A stretch of DNA of 64,000 bases from Rhodococcus sp. ARC_M6 (lineage in GTDB: Bacteria > Actinomycetota > Actinomycetes > Mycobacteriales > Mycobacteriaceae): positions 24,711 through 88,710 of the forward strand of contig NZ_JALGQH010000025.1 of NCBI RefSeq assembly GCF_022810305.1. Direction: 5' to 3'. The translations under genes and the position numbers were made by a program. Below are positions 9,824-19,220 of this stretch, piece by piece. The notes below the pieces were generated by a model. It was given only the letters and a program-made list of their open reading frames with translations, was not told the origin of the DNA and did not search any database. Positions within the stretch are counted from its first letter, which is position 1; each line of letters starts with the position of its first letter.

Positions 9824-10398
9824 CTGCCGGGCTCGAGATCGAACCGATCACTCGGGTACGGATCGATGTTCGTGTTGCGCTGGGCGGACTCATCAGCACC
9901 CCTGAGCTTGAATGTCTTGTACCACTGACGAAGTGGCTGAATGACGAGTTTGCCCGTCGGCCGATTCTGGTAGACCTGCTGGAGGTTGCAGTTACCGGCG
10001 GCCAGGGCGGCACCGTATATTTCGACAGTCGCGCAGACTACGGGCGCGGCCGGATGTACGACGGAATTCCGGCTTCCCGGGTGCTGTCGATTGTGGTCGG
10101 TTCGGGTACGGCCGTTGCGCAGAACATGGAGATTCTGGAAGTTGATTCGCAGGCGCCGCTCCTGGTCTGGTTGGTGGGGGAGGATGCGTTCGATTCCCTT
10201 CTCTCCGTTCACCACAGTCAGATTCCGCGCAGGCGTAGAACGGTCGCTGATCCGTCACTGTCGACGGAGTTGTTTGTCGAGATCTGCCGGAAACTGGTAC
10301 GTGCTGCCGTCGGCAGTTCCGCGGATTCGTGTGCGGAATTGATGGAAAGTACCGCCTTGAGCGCCGCTATGGGAGGGCTCGGCTATGTGGTCTCATGA
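9820..10398 (+). CDS. Unknown protein of the GTPase operon
   Basis: GTG start overlapping the DUF4407 stop by 4 bp. The 192-residue product is soluble, with alternating hydrophobic strands (RILSIVVGSGTAV-like and APLLVWLVGED) and a helical C-terminal third. I recognise no family and see no catalytic motif. Its overlap with the membrane protein gene and the following kinase-like gene shows that it belongs to the same transcription unit, so a structural or adaptor role within the system is the most that can be inferred. Confidence 0.55.
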   Translation: MTAGLEIEPITRVRIDVRVALGGLISTPELECLVPLTKWLNDEFARRPILVDLLEVAVTGGQGGTVYFDSRADYGRGRMYDGIPASRVLSIVVGSGTAVAQNMEILEVDSQAPLLVWLVGEDAFDSLLSVHHSQIPRRRRTVADPSLSTELFVEICRKLVRAAVGSSADSCAELMESTALSAAMGGLGYVVS

Positions 10399-10434
10399 AC
10401 CGGTTGCACGTTCTTTCGGGCAGGAAGTGAAAGC

Positions 10435-11934
10435 GTGAGTATCAGTCTTCCTGATCTGGTTGTCCTCCGTACTATCGATGTGCCGGAAGGCTTTCTGGTG
10501 TCCGAGATCAAGGCACCCAAGGGGGTCGGTCGAGGTTTCCGCTGTCTGTACCGCGAGTTCGCGGACGACGATTCGGGCCTCGCGCCGAACATGCGAGAGT
10601 TGATCGAGTTTCGGCGGAGGCTGCCCGACAACGATCGACGCACACTCGATTCGTTGTTTCTGTGGCCGCTCGAAATTGTCGAATCGAACGGCGCCGCAGT
10701 GGGTTACATCACCGGGGTTCTACCCGCCCGATTCGAAGAGAGTCTGCACACGCCACATTCTGGGCAGGTGAAGGTAGCCAGAACTCTGGATTGGCTCAAC
10801 AGTCCCGAACATTCGCGTGCGGTCGAGGCTTCGCTTGTTGTCGAACCTGACGACATCATCTCGCGAATTACCTACTGTGCCCAAATTGCTCGCGCCGTTC
10901 ACTTCCTGCATTCTCGTTCCGTTGTGTTCGGGGACATCGGTCCGCTTCGGGTGGTGTGGAGCGCAGATCCGATCGACGTTGTATTGCTTGCGTCGGAGTT
11001 CACATTGAGCAGTTCCTCGGGGTCGAGTATTCCGGAGATACATGCACCAGGCATGAAACCGCCCGAATCTGTTCGTGGGCAGACGGTTCAGGATCTTGGC
11101 ACGGACCGATACAAATTGGCAGTGCTGTTTCGCGATATTCTGGGCGTCGGTGGTGACCGGAGTTCGGTGCTGGCTGCACTGGCGGGACGAATTGATCACG
11201 ACGGAATTGTATTGTTCGAGAGTGGACTCGGCGGCAAGAGCGAACTTCGCCCGAGTGCACTGGATTGGTACGAGTACTTTTACAGCCAGATCATGTCGCT
11301 GTCGACTCCGCCCTCCATCGGCATGTTCGGTGCAGTTCCTGGACATGGTCTGCGCAATCAATACATCGAATTCACTTGGCACGCTGCGGGATATCGAGAA
11401 CTTGCACTCGAAACGCCGTGGGGCGAGATCCACAAGCTCGATATCAGCGAGTCGAAACATCTGCTCATGCTCAAACAATCGGGACAGTTCCGGTTGACAG
11501 CGTCGAATCGCAATGGCACCACGGAGCGGTTGAGTGACGTCGTGTACGCGTTCGATCCGCCGGCCGTGCGATTTATGGAAGTTCCCGAGTTGGGCGGCGT
11601 CGAAAAGGCGATGACAGGGCTCGATTCGACGATACTGTCGGACAAAGTTGTGGAGGGTGCAGAATTCAGTTGGCTCGACGGAGGTTTCGACGCCGTAGCG
11701 TCGCCTCAGCTGCCGCCGTTGCCGGATCTTCCGCAGTTCGCATCGGCGGGAGTGGCTCTGGAACAGGTGGACTGGCAGGGGTTGACCGCAGTCATCGATG
11801 ACGTCATGCGTGCCGCGGATACCGAAGTTCGGGGCGGAGTACGCGCCAGGTGCAGCCTCCGGACATCCGCGGCGATGGTGGTCAGTCGAGTGCAATCACT
11901 GGCGTCAAGAGTCGTCAACGCGCGATCGAAGTGA
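10435..11934 (+). CDS. Degenerate protein-kinase-like protein
   Basis: GTG start preceded by an AGGAAG ribosome site at about 10422. The first ~300 of 499 residues follow a kinase fold: a helical stretch ending AIRAVHFLHSRS-like (seen as ARAVHFLHSRS), then a catalytic-loop remnant VVFGDIGPLRVVW. The loop Asp is kept, but the following Asn position is replaced and the DFG-like strand reads VLLASEF without the metal-binding Asp. An active kinase is therefore unlikely; a pseudokinase sensor or scaffold fits better. The C-terminal ~200 residues include an Ig-like beta segment and a hydrophilic tail. It closes the GTPase operon. Confidence 0.6.
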   Translation: MSISLPDLVVLRTIDVPEGFLVSEIKAPKGVGRGFRCLYREFADDDSGLAPNMRELIEFRRRLPDNDRRTLDSLFLWPLEIVESNGAAVGYITGVLPARFEESLHTPHSGQVKVARTLDWLNSPEHSRAVEASLVVEPDDIISRITYCAQIARAVHFLHSRSVVFGDIGPLRVVWSADPIDVVLLASEFTLSSSSGSSIPEIHAPGMKPPESVRGQTVQDLGTDRYKLAVLFRDILGVGGDRSSVLAALAGRIDHDGIVLFESGLGGKSELRPSALDWYEYFYSQIMSLSTPPSIGMFGAVPGHGLRNQYIEFTWHAAGYRELALETPWGEIHKLDISESKHLLMLKQSGQFRLTASNRNGTTERLSDVVYAFDPPAVRFMEVPELGGVEKAMTGLDSTILSDKVVEGAEFSWLDGGFDAVASPQLPPLPDLPQFASAGVALEQVDWQGLTAVIDDVMRAADTEVRGGVRARCSLRTSAAMVVSRVQSLASRVVNARSK

Positions 11935-11991
11935 ATAACGCGACTGGCTCCGGGTACTCCGAAAACATCGGCAAGTGTGGAGGAGTCAATC

Positions 11992-12225
11992 ATGCGTGTG
12001 AAAAGCCTGGTCGGGACCGGCGTCGTCGCGTTCGCGCTGGTCGCTGGTCCCGTCTCGATTGCGTCCGCCGAAGACTCGGAACCTGGGGGTTCGGGAAGTC
12101 TACCGAACGCGCTGACCTGCGAGAGCGTCTTCGACGCCCTGGAGGACAACAGCCCGGAGTGGGCTGACGAAGGGATCGATCAGGTCGAAGACTGGTGCGA
12201 GATGATCACCGGTGAGGAGGACTGA
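11992..12225 (+). CDS. Small secreted protein
   Basis: ATG start preceded by a strong GGAGGAG site at about 11979-11985; an upstream in-frame GTG is the ribosome site region itself and is rejected. The 77-residue product has a clear Sec signal peptide: basic MRVK, a hydrophobic core GTGVVAFALVAGPVS and an ASA cleavage site. The mature part of about 50 residues is acidic and has two cysteines, which could form a disulfide. No family is recognised. Confidence 0.6.
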   Translation: MRVKSLVGTGVVAFALVAGPVSIASAEDSEPGGSGSLPNALTCESVFDALEDNSPEWADEGIDQVEDWCEMITGEED

Positions 12226-12228
12226 CCG

Positions 12229-12654
12229 TCAGCCGCGCGCGATCACTCGCTTCGACAGTCTCCAGCGGCCATCCTCGAGTTCGAACTCGTCGGCGTAACT
12301 CCCGACGCCGCTCAGCCGAGGTGCAGTAGCGGTATCGACGTAGAACGTCCACACAGCCTCGGCGAGCGCAGTCGTCTCCGAGGTGACATCGACGGCGATA
12401 GCGGTGGTGACGTGGCGGGTGAACGTGCCCGGTCCCTGAATTCCGGCGCTACGACGCTCACGCACGCCGGCCGCAATTTCGTCGCGGCCGCGTCGTACCT
12501 GCGTCGGCAATCCGCGGTCCGGGTTGGCGGGCATCGTCCATTCGGCCTGGTGAGTGAACTGTTCGACGTAGTCCTCGACGGTTCCGGTATCTGCGAGGTG
12601 TGCGATCCGTGCGAGGGTGGTTCGGATCTGCTCGGCCGGGCTTTCGGGCTGCAT
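12229..12654 (-). CDS. SnoaL-like (NTF2 fold) protein
   Basis: The 141-residue protein starts at an ATG with a GAGGAG site 4-5 bases upstream. It has the NTF2-like pattern: an N-terminal helix (EQIRTTLARIAHLADTG), the YVEQFTHQAEWTMP segment with the typical W, a central G-x-x-x-I strand-helix and a C-terminal YADEFELEDGRWRLSKRV sheet. The family includes polyketide cyclases, hydroxysteroid isomerases and many small-molecule-binding proteins, so the substrate cannot be told. It is convergent with the small secreted protein gene, with 3 bp between the stops. Confidence 0.7.
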   Translation of the reverse strand: MQPESPAEQIRTTLARIAHLADTGTVEDYVEQFTHQAEWTMPANPDRGLPTQVRRGRDEIAAGVRERRSAGIQGPGTFTRHVTTAIAVDVTSETTALAEAVWTFYVDTATAPRLSGVGSYADEFELEDGRWRLSKRVIARG

Positions 12655-13030
12655 GGGTCTCCTCGGTGTCGACGTCTGGTTTCTCGGACGCTATCGCGAT
12701 GGTGTGCGGCACCGGGAGTGCTGTCCCGTTGAGCGGTAGACAGACTCACGAGTTCAGATCACGGTGAGTTCAACTATGTCCTCAGTATCGGGGGAAATGA
12801 TTAAGTGTGTTTATCAAGGCAGGCGCCTTGAATCTGACCGGAAGGTTTACCGTGTCCGTCCCTCTGCGATGTCTGCGCTGATTTCTTCAGTGCCACACCG
12901 GCTGGCGTAGCCCTCACTTCCCCTTCATTACCGGGGTGTTCGAGGCCGCCAGGACGATACACATTTCGTTTCGCATGCCCGCACCCTGAGTGCGCTGCTG
13001 CGGACCCTCGTACGAAGGACCAAAACTGTC
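12655..13030 (+). promoter_or_regulatory. Leader region of the organosulfur transport operon
   Basis: This 376-bp gap separates the divergent SnoaL-like gene and the transporter operon. It holds a candidate leader peptide (12852-12881) and, downstream, a 6-bp pairing CTGGCG/CGCCAG (about 12899/12944). There is also a 5-bp hairpin CGCAC-CCTGA-GTGCG at 12980-12994, just before the ribosome site of the lipoprotein gene. This is the layout expected of an attenuated leader, but alternative structures were not computed. No confident -10/-35 pair was identified. Confidence 0.4.
12852..12881 (+). CDS. Candidate cysteine-containing leader peptide
   Basis: A nine-codon frame GTG-TCC-GTC-CCT-CTG-CGA-TGT-CTG-CGC ending in TGA, preceded by GGAAGG six bases before the GTG. 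The peptide M-S-V-P-L-R-C-L-R has one Cys flanked by Leu and Arg. Short Cys-containing leader ORFs upstream of sulfur-assimilation genes are known in actinobacteria and act by ribosome stalling when cysteine is short. The downstream genes fit organosulfur scavenging, which supports a regulatory role. Confidence 0.4.
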   Translation: MSVPLRCLR

Positions 13031-14635
13031 GTGAACTCGTCTCTTTCGACGGCCGGCCTCGACCGCCGTGCCTTTTTCCGTGGCAGTGCCATTGCTGCGC
13101 TTGCAATCTTCGGTAGCGGTTCGCTCGCTGCGTGCTCTTCGGCGGTTGGTGAACAGTCTTCCGGGGCCGGAGAATCCGTGAATCCGGTTCGCGGCGGCAC
13201 ACTGACGCTGGCAATCCCGGACGACATCAGCCCGTCAGCATTGCTGACCAGCACCACCGCAGCGGGTGTCACCCTTTCCGGTCTCGTGTACGAGACATTG
13301 ACCCGGTATCCGCTCGATTCCGTAGTGCCCCAGCCTGTTCTGGCGAAGGACTGGAAGCTTTCGGACGACGGTCTCACGCTGACGCTGAATTTGCGTGACG
13401 ACGTCACGTTCCACAGCGGTCGACCGTTCACCTCGGCAGACGCAGAGTTTTCGCTTCGCGCCTACGCCGACCCCAAGTTCTCCGCCCAGCTCAGAAGTAC
13501 CGCCGCCGCTATCACCGGGTTCGATTCCTCGAACCCACACACCCTGGTCATCACCCTCGCGCATAGAACCGGCAATATCTTCGACTTGCTCGACCTGGCA
13601 CCCATTTTCGACTCCCAGACGTTTGACAAGGCAGTAACCGGTGAATCTTTCATCGGCACAGGACCATTCGTATTCGTTTCACGGACGCCGAACAGTGCAA
13701 TCTCGTTCGAACGCAACCCGAACTACTGGATTGCGGAGCGGCCGTACCTCGATCGGGTGGAAGCGCGCATCGTTCCCGATTCGCAGGCACGTCTGACTTC
13801 ACTGAAATCGGGCCAGGTCGCGCTGGTCTCTCCGGCTTGGTTGACCTTCCGGGACTCGCAGACGTTGGCCAAGACCAGCGGCTTCGAAACGACGTCGATC
13901 GACGGGGCCGAATTGCAGATCTATCTCGGCGCCAATGTGACCGCCGAGGGGCTGACTGACGTCCGGACGCGAAAAGCCTTGGCCTATGCAATCGATCGAG
14001 AACGCATCATGACGGAGGTCTATCGCGACACGGGTTACGCCGTGAATCTGCCGTGGCCGAAATCGTCGCCGGCGTACGACGCTGCCAAGAACTCGACGTA
14101 TACCCGTGACGTTGCGAAGGCCCGCGGGTTGGTGAGTGAGGTCGGAGCGCTGCCGACGATTTCATTGACCTATACCGGCGCAAGCCCGGATTTCGAGGCG
14201 GCAGCGCAGATCGTTCAGGCCAATCTTGCCGAGGCTGGAATCACCGTCGAGTTGGATCCCGTCGAGGCAACTATCTTTTTCAAACAGCTGATCGGCGCTG
14301 AGTTCAAGGGTCTGTGGTTGACCAATCACACGTTTGCCCAGTATGTTCCGTCGACGTTGACGGTCAGTGCCTATCCCTTCAACGCCGCCCACAACGCATC
14401 CAAGTTCAGTTCGCCGGCGTACTCGGCAGTGGCCGACGCTGCATGGCAGGTACCGGATGGTTCGAGTGACGCGGCCAAGAAGCTGTACGCCGATCTGGGA
14501 ACGCAACTACTCGACGAGTTGTTCCTGATCGAGATCGGCGTGGTCGTTCCGCAGGTATCAGCGGCATCCACAGTTCGTGATCTTGCGTGGACAAAGGGTC
14601 GTCAGCCGCAGTTCGCCAACACCTTCCTGGCCTAG
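13031..14635 (+). CDS. ABC transporter substrate-binding lipoprotein (SBP family 5)
   Basis: GTG start with a GAAGGA site upstream. The N-terminus carries a twin-arginine motif (LDRRAFFRG), a hydrophobic stretch and a lipobox SLAAC with Cys35, so the protein should be exported by Tat and anchored in the membrane. The rest (534 residues in all) fits the oligopeptide/nickel-type solute-binding family: a GGTLTLAIPDD opening, PVLAKDWKLSDDGLTLTLNL, and FHSGRPFTSADAEFS. The ligand cannot be read from the sequence. The operon's dioxygenase and leader peptide point to an organosulfur ester or sulfonate rather than a peptide. Confidence 0.85.
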   Translation: MNSSLSTAGLDRRAFFRGSAIAALAIFGSGSLAACSSAVGEQSSGAGESVNPVRGGTLTLAIPDDISPSALLTSTTAAGVTLSGLVYETLTRYPLDSVVPQPVLAKDWKLSDDGLTLTLNLRDDVTFHSGRPFTSADAEFSLRAYADPKFSAQLRSTAAAITGFDSSNPHTLVITLAHRTGNIFDLLDLAPIFDSQTFDKAVTGESFIGTGPFVFVSRTPNSAISFERNPNYWIAERPYLDRVEARIVPDSQARLTSLKSGQVALVSPAWLTFRDSQTLAKTSGFETTSIDGAELQIYLGANVTAEGLTDVRTRKALAYAIDRERIMTEVYRDTGYAVNLPWPKSSPAYDAAKNSTYTRDVAKARGLVSEVGALPTISLTYTGASPDFEAAAQIVQANLAEAGITVELDPVEATIFFKQLIGAEFKGLWLTNHTFAQYVPSTLTVSAYPFNAAHNASKFSSPAYSAVADAAWQVPDGSSDAAKKLYADLGTQLLDELFLIEIGVVVPQVSAASTVRDLAWTKGRQPQFANTFLA

Positions 14636-14643
14636 GGGAGAAC

Positions 14644-15603
14644 ATGATTCGCTATGTTGCCGGCCGAATACCGTCGGCGGTGGTGGTTCTCTTTCTGGCG
14701 TCACTTCTGATCTTCTCGGTGATGCGACTCGTGCCTGGTGATCCTGCGTTGGCGCTGGCCGGCCCGGATGCGACGCCCGAATCGATTGCAGCCATTCGTC
14801 ATTCGCTCGGTCTGGACAAGTCGATTCCGGCGCAGTACATTTCGTGGATCGGCGACGTGCTGACGCTGGATCTGGGACGTTCGTTTGTCCTCGGTGGCCA
14901 GATTTCAGATCTGGTGCTGGCAGGTTTGGGCAATACAGCAGTTCTGGCCGGCAGCGCATTGCTCGTGGCTGTGGTGCTGAGCTTGGTCCTGAGTGTGGCG
15001 GTGGTGGTGTGGCCGAAGAAGTGGCTCACATCGGCGGTGAACGTTCTCAACACTCTGTCGGTGGCATTGCCCAATTTTGTGACCGGTGTTCTGCTTGTCC
15101 TGGTCTTTGCCATAGTGATTCCGGTGCTGCCGTCCGGCGGCGTTCCGCCTGGCGGGTACCTTGCTCATCCCGACATCACGCTTCAGTATCTGGTGCTGCC
15201 GTCTCTGTGCCTGGCCCTTCCGGTCGCGGCCGCCTTGACCAGATTTCTCTCGGAAGCCCTGCGTACCGAGATGGCGCAGCAGTACGTGATCACGGCCCAG
15301 GCTGCTGGTGTGTCTCGATGGAACCTGGTCACGCGCAGTGCGTTACGTAACGCACTGCCGACCATGCTTACTGTGCTCGGAATCCAGACCGGCCACCTCC
15401 TCGGCGGTGCAGTTCTGGTGGAAGCAATCTTTGCCTGGCCGGGAATCGGTCAGTTGATCGAGCAGGGAATCGGCCGACGTGACTACCCGGTTGTGCAGGT
15501 GCTTCTCCTGCTGTCGGTCACGATCTTCGTCTTGATTCAGCTTGTGACCGACATCGTGCACGCCTACCTTGACCCACGGATCCGAATCGGAGGCCAATCA
15601 TGA
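14644..15603 (+). CDS. ABC transporter permease, DppB type
   Basis: Start placed at the ATG with GGGGAG five bases upstream. The 319-residue protein has the DppB-type opening IRYVAGRIPSAVVVLFLASL, a periplasmic loop with GDPAL, about six transmembrane helices and the cytoplasmic EAA loop (ALRTEMAQQYVITAQAAGVS). It forms the channel with the next permease. The stop overlaps that gene by 4 bp. Confidence 0.88.
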   Translation: MIRYVAGRIPSAVVVLFLASLLIFSVMRLVPGDPALALAGPDATPESIAAIRHSLGLDKSIPAQYISWIGDVLTLDLGRSFVLGGQISDLVLAGLGNTAVLAGSALLVAVVLSLVLSVAVVVWPKKWLTSAVNVLNTLSVALPNFVTGVLLVLVFAIVIPVLPSGGVPPGGYLAHPDITLQYLVLPSLCLALPVAAALTRFLSEALRTEMAQQYVITAQAAGVSRWNLVTRSALRNALPTMLTVLGIQTGHLLGGAVLVEAIFAWPGIGQLIEQGIGRRDYPVVQVLLLLSVTIFVLIQLVTDIVHAYLDPRIRIGGQS

Positions 15604-16454
15604 CTGTTGTCGATCATCCCGTCGACCTCGAGGTTCGTCGATCGCGGCCCGTCCTTGCGGCTCTGACACACGGTCAGGGTTTGGCTGGTGTCCTGATTCT
15701 GTTGGTCATCGCGGCAGCGGGAATTGCAGCACCACTGCTGACGCACTACGGGCCCAACGAGCAGATCGAGGGCGCAAATCTGTTGGGCGCCAGTGCCCAG
15801 CACTGGTTCGGGACTGATCAGGTGAACCGTGACGTCTTCACTCGTTCGCTTTACGGCATCCGGATCAACCTCGTCATTGTGCTGGTCGCCGTGCCGTTGG
15901 GCGCGATTATCGGCTCACTGGCCGGCCTGGTGTCGAGTATCAATCCCGTTGCCGACGTCATCGCCCAGCGCATCTTCGACGTGATTCTTGCTTTCCCACT
16001 GTTGATTCTGGCGATTACCTTGGTCGCGATCACCGGCCCCGGGGTCGGCCCGGTCATTGCCGTGATCGTGGCTGCGGAAATACCGTTGTTCGGGCGTCTG
16101 GTGCGCACGACGGTTCTCAAGGTGCGGGAGTTGCCGTTCGTGGAATCTGCCGAGGTAATCGGCGCGAGTCGATGGTGGGTGCTCCGTAAGCATGTGTTGC
16201 CCAACGCTATCGAACCTTTGGGTGTGCAGATTGCGCTCTCGATGTCGGTCGCAGTATTTGCGGAAAGCGCGATGAGTTTCCTGGGCATCGGGGTTCGTCC
16301 GCCGGATCCGTCGTTGGGATCCATCATCGCCGGCGCTATCCCCAATCTTGATGCCAATCCGGCTTACGCAGTCGGACCGCTGGTGATCGTGTCGGCGTTG
16401 GTCCTGAGCTTCCTTCTGATTGCCCAGTCCCTCGGCCGGGCCCGCCGTATCTGA
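15600..16454 (+). CDS. ABC transporter permease, DppC type
   Basis: ATG overlapping the previous stop. The 284-residue protein has the DppC features: an N-terminal helix, the HWFGTDQVNRDVFTRSLYG loop, and an EAA-loop region LPFVESAEVIGASRWWVLRK that contacts the ATPase. Six or so transmembrane helices are visible. It pairs with the upstream DppB-type permease. Confidence 0.88.
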   Translation: MTVVDHPVDLEVRRSRPVLAALTHGQGLAGVLILLVIAAAGIAAPLLTHYGPNEQIEGANLLGASAQHWFGTDQVNRDVFTRSLYGIRINLVIVLVAVPLGAIIGSLAGLVSSINPVADVIAQRIFDVILAFPLLILAITLVAITGPGVGPVIAVIVAAEIPLFGRLVRTTVLKVRELPFVESAEVIGASRWWVLRKHVLPNAIEPLGVQIALSMSVAVFAESAMSFLGIGVRPPDPSLGSIIAGAIPNLDANPAYAVGPLVIVSALVLSFLLIAQSLGRARRI

Positions 16455-16479
16455 CTCCGCTACTTTGAAAGGACGAGCG

Positions 16480-18180
16480 ATGAAAACAGCAGCGAAACAA
16501 GCGGTCCTCTCCATCAAGGACCTGGTGATCACGTTCGGCGCCGACGGTTCCCGAGGCCCATTGACTACCGTCGTGGATCATGTGAATCTCGAAGTGAGAC
16601 AAGGGGAAATTCTTGCATTGGTCGGCGAGTCGGGTTCCGGGAAGTCGCTGACCGCGCGGGCCGTTCTCGGACTGCTTCCGGACGGTGCGCAGGCGAGTGG
16701 GTCGATCGAACTCGATGGTGAGGAGGTGCTCGGAGCCGACGAGGCAACGTTGAATCAGGTACGAGGTATCAAGGCTGCGATGGTCTTCCAAGAACCTCAG
16801 ACTGCACTCAATCCGGTTCAGAAGGTGGGGTGGCAGATCGCCCAGGTGCTGCGGGCCCACGGCAAGATTTCAAGGGCTGCAGCACGTTTCCGGGCGATCG
16901 AGCTGTTGGCGATGGTCGAGATTCCGGATCCGGAGCGTCGAGTCGACTGGTACCCGCATCAACTTTCGGGTGGCCAGAAGCAACGTGTGGTCATTGCTCT
17001 GGCGCTGTCGGGTTCACCGGACCTCCTGATTGCCGACGAGCCCACCACAGCGCTCGACGTGACGGTGCAGGCTGAGATTCTGGAACTGCTGAGAGATTTG
17101 CGGGATCGATCCGGAACCGCAATTCTGCTCATCACCCACAACATGGGCGTTGTAGCGGACATCGCCGACCGCGTGCTCGTGTTGAAGTCGGGGCAGGTGG
17201 TGGAGGAGCGGTCGGTCTTCGATCTTTTTGCGGCACCGACTGAGCCGTATACGAAGGCCCTCCTGGCTGCTGTTCCCCGGTTGCCGGAGGCTGGGCACGC
17301 AAGACCGGCCGTCGCTTTGGTCGAACGATTGGAAGACTCGCTTCTCACTCCGATTCTCCGGTTCGACGACGTATCCATCGTTTACCCGTCGCGGCTGGGT
17401 AACAAGGCGTTTCGGGCCGTCGACGGTGTGAGTCTGAGTGTGCGTCCGGGTGAGGTTGTCGGGCTGGTCGGCGAATCAGGCTCGGGTAAAACAACTCTCG
17501 GGCGATCAGCCCTCGGGGTTATCCGGGCCACCAGTGGCAGTGTGAGCTTCGACGGCACGGATCTCGGGACGATCTCGGCAACCAACCTTCGAGGCCTGCG
17601 TAAGGGGATGGCTCTCATCCACCAGGATCCAGCGGCATCGCTTGATCCACGACGTTCGGTGGGCCAGAGCATCGGAGAGCCCCTCGAGGTTCATCGCTTT
17701 GCGACCGGCGCGCTGCTGCGGAACAGGGTGGGGGAGTTGCTCGAATCAGTCCGTCTACCAAGGTCTTTTGCGCATCGAGCACCGGGGGAGCTCTCCGGTG
17801 GGCAACGCCAGAGAGTTGCGCTCGCCCGCGCACTGGCGCTCGGGCCACGACTTTTGGTGGCGGACGAGCCGACCAGCGCGCTGGATGTGTCCGTTCAAGC
17901 TGATGTTTTGTCGCTTTTTGCCGATCTACGAGAGGAATACAACTTCGCATGCCTGTTCATCAGCCACGATCTGGCCGTTGTCCATCAGGTAGCCGATCGG
18001 GTAGCAGTACTTCGCAGCGGGGAATTGATCGAAGAGGGCCCCGCTGCAGAAGTATTTCGCTCACCGCGTCAGGACTACACCCGGCAATTGGTTGCGGCGG
18101 TTCCGATTCCGGATCCGCTGCGTCAGCGCGAAGGACGGGAACGTGCACGTGTGGCGCCCGACCTGACTGTTGCGGTTTGA
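16480..18180 (+). CDS. Double ABC ATPase, DppD-DppF fusion type
   Basis: Start at the ATG preceded by AAAGGA; the open frame extends 60 bp upstream. The 566 residues contain two complete nucleotide-binding domains. The first has GESGSGKS (~residue 50), LSGGQKQRV (~163) and LLIADEPTTALD (~183). The second has GESGSGKTT (~331), LSGGQRQRVALA (~438) and LLVADEPTSALD (~460). The fusion replaces separate DppD and DppF proteins and energises the two permeases. The order lipoprotein-permease-permease-ATPase is standard for this importer class. Confidence 0.9.
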   Translation: MKTAAKQAVLSIKDLVITFGADGSRGPLTTVVDHVNLEVRQGEILALVGESGSGKSLTARAVLGLLPDGAQASGSIELDGEEVLGADEATLNQVRGIKAAMVFQEPQTALNPVQKVGWQIAQVLRAHGKISRAAARFRAIELLAMVEIPDPERRVDWYPHQLSGGQKQRVVIALALSGSPDLLIADEPTTALDVTVQAEILELLRDLRDRSGTAILLITHNMGVVADIADRVLVLKSGQVVEERSVFDLFAAPTEPYTKALLAAVPRLPEAGHARPAVALVERLEDSLLTPILRFDDVSIVYPSRLGNKAFRAVDGVSLSVRPGEVVGLVGESGSGKTTLGRSALGVIRATSGSVSFDGTDLGTISATNLRGLRKGMALIHQDPAASLDPRRSVGQSIGEPLEVHRFATGALLRNRVGELLESVRLPRSFAHRAPGELSGGQRQRVALARALALGPRLLVADEPTSALDVSVQADVLSLFADLREEYNFACLFISHDLAVVHQVADRVAVLRSGELIEEGPAAEVFRSPRQDYTRQLVAAVPIPDPLRQREGRERARVAPDLTVAV

Positions 18181-18236
18181 CCCATCTGCACGTTCGACAC
18201 CAACTTCTTTCACTTTAGATTCCCCAGGAGAATTTC

Positions 18237-19211
18237 ATGTCCATCAGTGAACTCGAGCGCGTAACCCTTACCCCCGAAGCGATTTACGCAGCCGGCGGCA
18301 TCACCGTCCACAAGGTCGGAGAGCTGATCGGAGCCCGGATCGACGGAGTTCATCTCTCCGGTGATCTCTCCGAAGAGACGGCCTACGCAATTCGATATGC
18401 ATTGGCGGCGCACAAGGTTGTGTTCTTCCGCGGCCAGCAGCACCTCGACGACGTGTCGCAGTACGAATTTGCGGGAACCCTCGGCACCCAGACCACCACG
18501 CACCCCACGCTCACGTCCAAGGACAACAAGCTGTTGGTACTCGACGGCGCCGCCAGCAGTTGGCACACCGACGTCACGTTCATCGACCGCATCCCGAAGG
18601 CGTCGATCCTGCGCCCCACCACCATTCCCGAGTACGGCGGAGCCACCACCTGGGCGTCCACGACCGCTGCGTACAACCAGCTGCCGCACTCACTCAAGGT
18701 TCTGGTCGAGAACCTGCGTGCCGTTCATACCAATGCTTACGACTACGGAGAGATCGTGGACAAGGTGCAGCAGGGTAACTCTCAGCGCGTGACCAATTAC
18801 GGTGAATTCACGCGGGAGATCTACGAGACGGAGCATCCGGTGGTCCGCATCCACCCGGTGACGGGGGAGAAGACTCTGCTTCTGGGTCACTTCGTCAAGG
18901 AATTTGTCGGACTCAAGCCGTCAGAGTCGGTAGCTCTCTATCAGCTGCTGCAGGCTCGAATCATCAAGTTGGAAAACACCGTTCGCTGGTCGTGGGCTCC
19001 CGGTGATCTGGCAATCTGGGACAACCAGGCCACCCAGCACTACGGCGTTTCCGATTACGGAACCCAGGCGCGCAGCGTGCACCGCGTGACACTGGCCGGC
19101 GACGTACCCGTCGACGTCCGTGGTGAGTCCAGTCGCATCATCAAGGGCGACGCGTCCGAGTTCTCGATCATCGAGGACGTCGAGCGACTGCCCGGGTTTG
19201 CCACCAACTGA
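18237..19211 (+). CDS. TauD/AtsK-family 2-oxoglutarate dioxygenase
   Basis: ATG with an AGGAG site 8 bases upstream. The 324-residue protein has the Fe(II)/2-oxoglutarate facial triad: H-x-D in SSWHTDVTF (about residues 110-112) and a distal His in [11 protein letters not shown] (~282), with the co-substrate Arg nearby. The [14 protein letters not shown] segment and [15 protein letters not shown] are typical of the taurine/alkylsulfatase dioxygenases. These enzymes oxidise the carbon next to sulfur and release sulfite or sulfate plus an aldehyde. Together with the upstream importer it suggests use of a sulfate ester or sulfonate; AtsK-like against TauD-like cannot be decided. Confidence 0.85.
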   Translation: MSISELERVTLTPEAIYAAGGITVHKVGELIGARIDGVHLSGDLSEETAYAIRYALAAHKVVFFRGQQHLDDVSQYEFAGTLGTQTTTHPTLTSKDNKLLVLDGAASSWHTDVTFIDRIPKASILRPTTIPEYGGATTWASTTAAYNQLPHSLKVLVENLRAVHTNAYDYGEIVDKVQQGNSQRVTNYGEFTREIYETEHPVVRIHPVTGEKTLLLGHFVKEFVGLKPSESVALYQLLQARIIKLENTVRWSWAPGDLAIWDNQATQHYGVSDYGTQARSVHRVTLAGDVPVDVRGESSRIIKGDASEFSIIEDVERLPGFATN

Positions 19212-19220
19212 TCGAGAGTT

